NCBI RefSeq assembly: GCF_000174815.1
Contig: NZ_ACNN01000036.1
Coordinates: forward strand, 1 to 64,000
Source: Porphyromonas endodontalis ATCC 35406
GTDB taxonomy: Bacteria; Bacteroidota; Bacteroidia; Bacteroidales; Porphyromonadaceae
DNA: 64,000 nt
Direction: 5' to 3'
The notes under the pieces are model-generated. The model was not told where the DNA came from, did no database searches, and saw only the letters and a list, made by a program, of their open reading frames with translations. Position numbers and translations under genes: made by a program. This document shows, in pieces, positions 58,198 through 64,000 of the stretch (position 1 is its first letter; every line of letters starts with the position of its first letter).

Positions 58198-59010
58198 ATG
58201 ACACGAGACAGACTTATCGCTCTTGGGATCACCATTGCCTTTCATGGGCTTATTGTAGCACTCCTCTTTTTGCTGCAACTCTCGACTATGGCGCGTTCGC
58301 ATCCTAAGGAGATTACGTTAGTCCCCGTAGGCGTATTGGGCGAAGAGTTGGCACGTGGGGGTGCCGGCAGTGAGGCTGCTCCTGCTCCCTCTAGCTATAC
58401 GCCTTCTATGCCTACAGCTCCTCCCACGGCTCCCTCTCCTCATAAGGAGTCTCTTCTTACTCAAAAGACTCCCGACCAGCCCGCTGTAGCTCCTCCAAAG
58501 ACAAAGCCCACGCCCAAGACCAATGAAGCGGCTCTTGCGGCAGAGCGTCGTGCCCAAGAGGAGGCTCGTCGTGCGCAAGAGGCTGAGCGAGAGCGGCAGC
58601 GTGCCATTAGCAACAAGGTCTCTAATGCTTTTGGCAAGAGTGCTTCTCAGGGTACCCAAGGCAAAGAGTCTACCGGTACCGGAGGTGCGCAAGGGCAAGG
58701 CGAAGGCTCTGCCACAGGTAGTAGTGTAGGGGGAGGTGCTTCTCTTGCCGGCCGTAATGTGGTGGGTAATGGAGGGCGTCCTGCTCGTCCTACGGGCTTT
58801 TCACCCACGCGTGGTACCGTGGTTGTGCGCATCGTGGTGAATGCAGATGGCAAGGTAATAGAGGCTACCCAGCGATTAAGAGGTACCAATGTAACGGATA
58901 GTCGCACGGTACAAGCCGCCATCCGAGCTGCGCTGGCAACACGCTTTAATGCCCAGCCCGGAGCTGCCGATCAAGAGGGGACTATCACCTACCACTTTGA
59001 TATTCAATAG
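58198..59010 (+). CDS. TonB-like energy transducer
   Basis: 270 residues. One N-terminal membrane helix (about 8-28), a long low-complexity linker of Pro/Ala (PTAPPTAPSPHKESL) and charged heptads (AAERRAQEEARRAQEAERER), then a Gly/Ser-rich spacer and a C-terminal domain (TRGTVVVRIVVNADGKVIE) resembling TonB or TolA ends. It should connect the ExbB/ExbD motor to outer-membrane receptors. It could be TolA-like rather than TonB because of the coiled-coil linker. Confidence 0.8.
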   Translation: MTRDRLIALGITIAFHGLIVALLFLLQLSTMARSHPKEITLVPVGVLGEELARGGAGSEAAPAPSSYTPSMPTAPPTAPSPHKESLLTQKTPDQPAVAPPKTKPTPKTNEAALAAERRAQEEARRAQEAERERQRAISNKVSNAFGKSASQGTQGKESTGTGGAQGQGEGSATGSSVGGGASLAGRNVVGNGGRPARPTGFSPTRGTVVVRIVVNADGKVIEATQRLRGTNVTDSRTVQAAIRAALATRFNAQPGAADQEGTITYHFDIQ

Positions 59011-59038
59011 ATTTTCAGTCCTAAAAAGCTATCATCGT

Positions 59039-59593
59039 ATGGAACAAAAAGTTTATGTCTTCCTTGCAGAAGGTTTTGAAGAAATAGAGGCAGTGACCCC
59101 TATCGACCTATTGCGCCGTGCCGGTCTTAACGTGGAGACCGTCTCTATAACGGCAGATCGCCTTGTGACAGGGGCGCATGGAGTGCCCTATACGGCAGAC
59201 CGAGTTCTTGCCGATGTAGAGGGACAATCCCCTCTTGCCATTGTATTGCCGGGCGGTCTACCCGGAGCGCAAAATCTGCATGATACGCCTGCTTTGCTCT
59301 CTATGATTCGTCGCCAGCTAGAGACCTCTAAGGTGGTGGCAGCTATTTGTGCCTCTCCTGCCTTTATCTTGGGAGAAGAGGGGTTATTGCAGGGGAAAAA
59401 AGCCACTTGCTACCCGGGTTGTGAGCCCAAAATGAAGGGCGCTACCGTGTCTACAGAGTTGATAGAGGTGGATGGCAATATCATCACCGGTAAAGGTCCT
59501 GCAGCCTCTATCCCCTTTGGGCTTGCCATTGTAGAGAAACTTGCCGGGGCAACTACCGCCAAAGAGGTGGCCGAAGGCATCCTATATAAGTGA
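59039..59593 (+). CDS. DJ-1/PfpI family protein (ThiJ/YajL-like)
   Basis: 184 residues from ATG 59039; the frame is open upstream to 58949 inside the tonB-like gene. Motifs are KVYVFLAEGFEEIEAVTP (the conserved Glu near residue 17) and AAICASPAF, with nucleophile C104 in the DJ-1 nucleophile elbow. The family includes protein and nucleotide deglycases and chaperones. Lies 28 bases after the tonB-like gene, probably on the same transcript. Confidence 0.9.
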   Translation: MEQKVYVFLAEGFEEIEAVTPIDLLRRAGLNVETVSITADRLVTGAHGVPYTADRVLADVEGQSPLAIVLPGGLPGAQNLHDTPALLSMIRRQLETSKVVAAICASPAFILGEEGLLQGKKATCYPGCEPKMKGATVSTELIEVDGNIITGKGPAASIPFGLAIVEKLAGATTAKEVAEGILYK

Positions 59594-59655
59594 TTTTTCG
59601 GCAAAGAGACCTCTTTTACGTTCGTCTCTTTGCGGAGCGTTGCTGACCTTTAGTT

Positions 59656-60621
59656 TTGGACTTCTCATACGATCCGAATCGTCCTCTCAGTCGGGAGGAG
59701 GCTCTCTATCTTGCCTTTGAGGTAGACCGAGAGGCGTTGTACGAATTGGCGCATCGCACAACGGTGGCCCTAGGTCCCGCCTTCGATACCTGCTCTATTA
59801 TCAACGTAAAGAGCGGCAACTGCCCCGAAGACTGCAAGTGGTGTGCCCAAAGTCGCCATTATACAACGGGAGCCGGGGTTTACCCTTTGCTCTCGTCGTA
59901 CGAATGCACTCGCCAAGCTTGCTACAACCGCCGGCAAGGGATTCGCCGCTTTTCTCTCGTGGCAGGAGGACGATCCGTCTCCCTGCGTGAGACGCGCCAA
60001 TTGGCAGAGATCTATCAGGAGATCTGTTCAGAGACCGATATAGATTGCTGTGCCTCTCTTGGCTTGCTCGATGAGGAACGGCTACAGATACTCTACGATG
60101 CAGGCGTCTCTACGTACCATTGCAATATGGAGACAGCCCCCAACCTTTTCTCTTCGCTCTGTACAACCCATACTCAAGAGGAAAAGATTGCCACGATCCG
60201 CGCCGCACGCAAGGTGGGTATGCGCGTCTGTTCCGGGGGGATTATTGGCATGGGGGAGACATTGGAAGATCGTATAGACTTTGCTCTCTTTCTCCGTGAT
60301 TTGGAGGTGCAATCGATACCTATAAATCTATTGCAACCCATCCCCGGTACACCTCTTGATAGCCAAGCTCCCCTTAGCGAGGAGGAGTACCTCACCACGG
60401 TAGCTCTCTTCCGGCTTATAAACCCTAGAGCCTATCTGCGATTTAGCGGAGGGCGTATACAGCTCCCTCTCCCTGTGGTACGCAAGGCTATGTACATCGG
60501 CATCAATGCGGCCATAACGGGAGATCTGCTCACCACTGTGGGGGCACGTGCCGAGGAGGATATGGCTCTGATTCGAGAGATGGGCTACACTACCGATCTT
60601 CCTACCGATTGGGAGAGATAG
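59656..60621 (+). CDS. bioB: Biotin synthase
   Basis: 321 residues. A radical SAM enzyme that inserts sulfur into dethiobiotin. The cluster cysteines are C56, C60 and C63 (CPEDCKWC); further conserved motifs are [28 protein letters not shown] and LRFSGGR with the [2Fe-2S] arginine. The only start before the conserved LSREEA segment is a TTG at 59656, since the frame has a stop at 59644. The TTG overlaps a promoter-like TAGTTTTG (59651-59658). No other bio genes are in the window. Confidence 0.93.
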   Translation: MDFSYDPNRPLSREEALYLAFEVDREALYELAHRTTVALGPAFDTCSIINVKSGNCPEDCKWCAQSRHYTTGAGVYPLLSSYECTRQACYNRRQGIRRFSLVAGGRSVSLRETRQLAEIYQEICSETDIDCCASLGLLDEERLQILYDAGVSTYHCNMETAPNLFSSLCTTHTQEEKIATIRAARKVGMRVCSGGIIGMGETLEDRIDFALFLRDLEVQSIPINLLQPIPGTPLDSQAPLSEEEYLTTVALFRLINPRAYLRFSGGRIQLPLPVVRKAMYIGINAAITGDLLTTVGARAEEDMALIREMGYTTDLPTDWER

Positions 60622-60771
60622 TTTTGTGTCATTGGGGATGGCTTACCCATCAGACGATGGCTTTTGCATTGTGATACGTTTCTAGGAGGATTGATACTGC
60701 TCCCTCTCTGACGATTTATTTGTAAGTTTGTAGACAGAAATTGCAAGAGATAAACGACTAATAAAACAACG

Positions 60772-61104
60772 ATGAATTTATTCTTATTACAAGCAGCTGC
60801 TCCCGAAGCTGCAAAGGGCGGTCTAATGGGCGGTAGCTGGGGTACTATCATTATGATGGTGGTACTAATCCTAATTTTCTGGCTCTTCTTTATTCGCCCT
60901 CAGTCGAAGCGTCAAAAAGAATTGCAGCGCAAGCGCGAAGCAATGACAGAGGGAGATAAGGTAATTACTGCCGGAGGGATACATGGCAAAATCTCTAAAG
61001 TACTTGACAAGGAGTTCGTGATAGAGATTGCCAAAGATGTACAGATCCGTGTAGACAAATCTTCTGTTTACGCTGCCGGCGAAGACGTCGCAGCTCAGAA
61101 GTAA
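60772..61104 (+). CDS. yajC: Preprotein translocase subunit YajC
   Basis: 110 residues. One membrane helix (MMVVLILIFWLFFIRPQSKR) followed by the conserved EGDKVITAGGIHGKI domain. YajC is an accessory part of the Sec translocon. A TAAGTTTG box at 60723-60730 is a likely -7 promoter element 42 bases upstream. Confidence 0.95.
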   Translation: MNLFLLQAAAPEAAKGGLMGGSWGTIIMMVVLILIFWLFFIRPQSKRQKELQRKREAMTEGDKVITAGGIHGKISKVLDKEFVIEIAKDVQIRVDKSSVYAAGEDVAAQK

Positions 61105-61107
61105 TAG

Positions 61108-61188
61108 CCCCATATGGGGTGTATTCTCTAGAAGAGGGTAAAACACTTGCTCCGCGGGAGTTGTTAAACCGTGTACTTGCAAGTGTTT
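61108..61188 (+). other. Palindrome and hairpin between yajC and the YbbR-domain gene
   Basis: CCCCATATGGGG (61108-61119) is a perfect palindrome directly after the yajC stop, and AAACACTTGC (61141-61150) pairs with GCAAGTGTTT (61179-61188). Neither is followed by a clear T run, so they may be RNA processing or regulatory structures rather than terminators. Confidence 0.4.
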
Positions 61189-61246
61189 CTCTCCACTAGA
61201 GAAGAAAAAGATATCCTCCCCTTTTCTCAAAGAAAAAGCTTGCTGC

Positions 61247-62305
61247 ATGGATCTTCAGCTCTTTACTAAACGTATACTTTCGGTAGGAGAAAAAGTTCCT
61301 CGCTCTGCCCCTTTGAGTGCACAAACGCTACGGGGGCGTAAGTTTTTTTCTTTCCTTGTTTTCTTGCTCCTTTCTTTGGGGTGGTGGTTGATAACGAGTC
61401 TACAAGAGCGTTATCAAACCTCCATTGTTATACCCGTAGAGTATCCGGACTTGCTAGAGTTCGCTCCCGACGGAGAGTTGCCCAAAGAGTTAAAAGTAAA
61501 GATCGAGGATACCGGTTTTTCGCTTCTTTTCAATTATACCTTTCGCACCTACAGCCCAATAAGGTTGGACGTGGATATGGCTCGCGCTCGGAGTGATAGG
61601 CGGTTGCTGATCTCTTCCGCTTTGCTGAACCAAAGTGTGCAGGCTCGGTTGGAGTCGAGTTCTACGCGCATTGTATCAATTACTCCCGGGGAGATTGACT
61701 TCAAACTCTCTCGGTTGGAGTCGAAAGTGGTGCCGATAGAGAACTGTGTATCTGCAGAGCCCAATGACGGGCATCTCCTTAAGAATCTTACCATAGAGCC
61801 CGATCATATTACTATTTACGGCAGTAGGGATCAGTTACGTCAGATAAAGGCTATCTATACAGATAGCGTGCTTTTGCATCAGGAGGGCGAGTCTCTCGTG
61901 CAAACAAAGATGGTGCCGCTCCTGAAGCATGAAGGGGTGCGTCTGAGCATCCCCCAGGTACAGGTGCGTGCCGAGTTCGTTAAGTTTACCGAGAAAGTCT
62001 TGGAGATCCCTATTGAGGTGGAGCATAAGCCCGAGGGCGTCTCTCTTACGTTGCTTCCCTCTCGTGCGCAACTGAGGGTAGCTATCCCTATGTCGATGTA
62101 CAATACCGTGCGGCCTGAAGATTTTACCCTTATGATTGATTATCGGGAAATCTTTGCTCCCAGTGGTGCCGATAGTACCTCTGTTTCGGGTGGCTCTCAG
62201 GGTCAGCTCTTTACGGTATATTTAGTAACTCCGCCGGAGTGGCTCATCAACTACAGCATTACCCCGGCTCGCATTCAATTCATCAGGGAGGGTGTCGCCG
62301 AGTGA
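61247..62305 (+). CDS. YbbR-domain membrane protein
   Basis: 352 residues. One N-terminal membrane helix (FSFLVFLLLSLGWWLITSL) then a periplasmic part with YbbR-like repeats, seen in SIVIPVEYPDLLEFAPDG, VVPIENCVSAEP and LEIPIEVEHKPEGV. In Firmicutes such proteins (CdaR) regulate a diadenylate cyclase; no cyclase gene is next to this one, so the role here is unknown. The stop overlaps the coaE start (GTGA). Confidence 0.8.
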   Translation: MDLQLFTKRILSVGEKVPRSAPLSAQTLRGRKFFSFLVFLLLSLGWWLITSLQERYQTSIVIPVEYPDLLEFAPDGELPKELKVKIEDTGFSLLFNYTFRTYSPIRLDVDMARARSDRRLLISSALLNQSVQARLESSSTRIVSITPGEIDFKLSRLESKVVPIENCVSAEPNDGHLLKNLTIEPDHITIYGSRDQLRQIKAIYTDSVLLHQEGESLVQTKMVPLLKHEGVRLSIPQVQVRAEFVKFTEKVLEIPIEVEHKPEGVSLTLLPSRAQLRVAIPMSMYNTVRPEDFTLMIDYREIFAPSGADSTSVSGGSQGQLFTVYLVTPPEWLINYSITPARIQFIREGVAE

Positions 62306-62895
62306 GTTGCGCAGACATAAGGGTACTGGGAATTAGCGGAGGTATTGGGAGTGGCAAGAGTGTCGTTTCGCGCCTTTTGCGCCTTCTAGGGATACCCGTT
62401 TTCGATTGCGATAGGGAGGCAAAAGCCCTGTACGATAGTGATGCGCAACTCAAAAAACAGCTCATCGAGCACTTTGGCGAAGGGTTATATCCCGAAGGTC
62501 GATTTGCTTCTCATGCTTTAGCTCAGATTATTTTTGAGGATCCTCTAGCAAGGCGAGAGGTGGAGCAGATGGTACACCCTGCCGTATTAAGGCGTTTTGA
62601 TCAGTGGAAACAGCAGCAGGGGTGTTCGCTAGTTGCTTTAGAGAGTGCCATCCTTTTCTCGAGCGGATTTAATAGGTTTTGTACCGACGTTCTATGGGTT
62701 GATGCTCCGGAAGACGAGCGTTTACAACGCATTGTACAACGTGACGGAGCAACCCGAGAGGAGGCAATGCGTCGTATCGAAGCTCAGCGTAACAACACCC
62801 CTCCTGAGGGAAGTCGTGTTTTTCGGATCGATAATAGTGCAGATCAGGCCCTCCTACCGGCTGTTCGCGCTCTGGTACAGGAGCTTCTTCCTTAG
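62302..62895 (+). CDS. coaE: Dephospho-CoA kinase
   Basis: 197 residues from a GTG start that overlaps the preceding stop by four bases. The final step of CoA synthesis. Walker A is GGIGSGKS; FDCDREAKALY and HPAVLRRF are the substrate-binding motifs of the family; VDAPEDERLQRIVQRDG forms the lid. The longer frame from 62239 lies inside the YbbR gene and is not needed. Confidence 0.94.
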   Translation: MSCADIRVLGISGGIGSGKSVVSRLLRLLGIPVFDCDREAKALYDSDAQLKKQLIEHFGEGLYPEGRFASHALAQIIFEDPLARREVEQMVHPAVLRRFDQWKQQQGCSLVALESAILFSSGFNRFCTDVLWVDAPEDERLQRIVQRDGATREEAMRRIEAQRNNTPPEGSRVFRIDNSADQALLPAVRALVQELLP

Positions 62896-63001
62896 CTACT
62901 ACCATTTTCTCCCTCTTTCCCCTTGGTGTTGCGGAGGAGGGGCGCGGAGACTCCTTTTTTATCGTTACTTTTGTGGGAGTCTTATCAAAGATTAGGAATA
63001 T

Positions 63002-64000
63002 ATGTTTAGGCGATATATCGCATTCTTAGGCCTTGTGCTTTTTGCATTGGGTACTGTGGCTTGTAGCAAGATCCCTGACGATCATTGCCGTATTGTGCTG
63101 CGTTGGGAGGGTGCCGCTACGGATTCCCTTTCTCCTCGTCTCTATTTAGTCCACAACGATACCCTAGGAGGGAGTGTGGTAGATACGGTAGAGATAACCG
63201 AGAGAAAGGGGAGGCAAGCGCTGGATATATACGTGGACACCACCTATTCTCACCTCACAATTCGTTCCGAAAATCCCTCTTGGGAGTTGGCTTTTGAGAT
63301 GCCTAGGGCAACGAAAGTGACGGTGGACATAGATTGGGAGCACCCCCATCTTTTGAGAGTATCGGGCTACCCCGAAGCTGATGTTCGCAGCAAATTTATT
63401 CGTGGAGAACGCAAGTTGCTCCGTCGTTACGACGAGGCTTTGGCGCAAGCTAATATGACAGAGGCAGACAGCCTTTGGTCTCTTGTGCGTCATCGCCTTG
63501 CGGAGTATATTGTAGATAACAAAGAGAAGCCCAGAGCCGATCTCCTCATGATGGAGTTCCTCCCCGGGCGAGAGGGAATGCTCTTTTTTCAGGAGCAATA
63601 CCCCACGGAGTCGCTGCCTGAGCAGTTCCGTTACTACCATAATGAAAGAGAGCGATGGTCTGCCATAGGAGAGAATGGAAGGTGGATTGATTGGTCTCTT
63701 TTGCCCATGCCGGACTCTCTACGGAGTCGAATCACCTCTCGTCCGGACTCTGCATTCCGCTATGCCGTTGTGGAGCTTTTGTCGAACACCGAGCCATCAC
63801 CCTACGCAAAAGAGATCAGAGAGGTACAGAAGAAAAAGGCGAATCGATTTATTTTCCTGAGCTATAGCCTTGCCCCTAAGAAGCAGGGTACTTCCCTCTC
63901 CTCCGGGCAGGGGAATTTGCCTAATTACCACGCTATTAAATCCCCGGCAGGTAGTATTCTCTATTTTTCGGATCAAATGGGGATTACCGCCTTCCCCTAC
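63002..64000 (+). CDS. Lipoprotein, partial (runs off the window end)
   Basis: 333 codons open from ATG 63002 to the last base, with no stop. A signal peptide (IAFLGLVLFALGTVAC) ends in a lipobox (VAC). The mature part begins IPDDHCRIVLRWEGAATDSL and continues through beta-rich then helical segments (LRRYDEALAQANMTEADSLW; RADLLMMEFLPGREGM), a layout like the DUF4369-thioredoxin lipoproteins of Bacteroidales, where the thioredoxin part would lie past the window end. That identity is an inference. It follows coaE by 106 bases. Confidence 0.65.
   Translation, partial: MFRRYIAFLGLVLFALGTVACSKIPDDHCRIVLRWEGAATDSLSPRLYLVHNDTLGGSVVDTVEITERKGRQALDIYVDTTYSHLTIRSENPSWELAFEMPRATKVTVDIDWEHPHLLRVSGYPEADVRSKFIRGERKLLRRYDEALAQANMTEADSLWSLVRHRLAEYIVDNKEKPRADLLMMEFLPGREGMLFFQEQYPTESLPEQFRYYHNERERWSAIGENGRWIDWSLLPMPDSLRSRITSRPDSAFRYAVVELLSNTEPSPYAKEIREVQKKKANRFIFLSYSLAPKKQGTSLSSGQGNLPNYHAIKSPAGSILYFSDQMGITAFPY

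Overview
The window looks like chromosomal DNA of a Bacteroidales bacterium, most likely a Porphyromonas-type organism. The grounds are: promoters of the Bacteroidetes form (TTTG or TTG, 19-20 bases, then TAnnTTTG), a fimbrillin-family lipoprotein, a protein with a type IX secretion C-terminal sorting domain, a DPP-IV peptidase, a GldE-like CBS protein and the gene order tRNA-tuf-tRNA(Trp)-secE-nusG-rplKAJL-rpoBC. No species is claimed.

Layout. Positions 1-6827: a tyrosine recombinase (XerC/D type) fused in frame to a ribosome hibernation factor, then a fimbrillin lipoprotein, a DUF4836-like lipoprotein and a two-gene ABC system. Positions 6874-20430: the translation/transcription block, starting from a strong promoter and running through tRNA-Tyr, tRNA-Thr, tuf, tRNA-Trp, secE, nusG, four ribosomal proteins, rpoB and rpoC, with attenuator-like hairpins inside it and several hairpins after rpoC. 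Positions 20766-26103 (minus strand): a two-gene, visibly AT-rich cassette encoding a ComEC-like metallo-beta-lactamase-fold hydrolase and a 1387-residue protein joining a trypsin-like protease to a STAND NTPase. It looks like an Avs/AVAST-type antiphage system in a compact form.

Positions 26376-31703: a TetR regulator, an RND-superfamily exporter, a LolA-like periplasmic protein and an outer-membrane protein in one operon. Positions 32115-42094: housekeeping and envelope genes (murI, META-domain lipoprotein, DPP-IV, lipA, coaX, an outer-membrane protein, a TPR protein, lptC, a GldE/CorC-like protein). Positions 42095-45213: a repeat-containing spacer and a type IX-secreted protein. Positions 45324-49853: a heterodimeric ABC exporter pair and a TcmP-like methyltransferase. 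Their promoter is an 81 percent identical, gap-free copy of the promoter/operator in front of the TetR gene, so the two operons are probably one regulon.

Positions 49839-64000: tyrS, a glycosyltransferase, then on the minus strand nadK and a transglutaminase-like lipoprotein, then pdxJ, exbB, exbD, tonB, a DJ-1 family protein, bioB, yajC, a YbbR-domain protein, coaE and the start of a lipoprotein cut by the window end.

The points of most interest are the protease-STAND/MBL cassette, the duplicated operator that links the TetR/RND operon to the ABC/methyltransferase operon, and the XerC-HPF fusion. All assignments come from reading motifs by eye; no database search was run.
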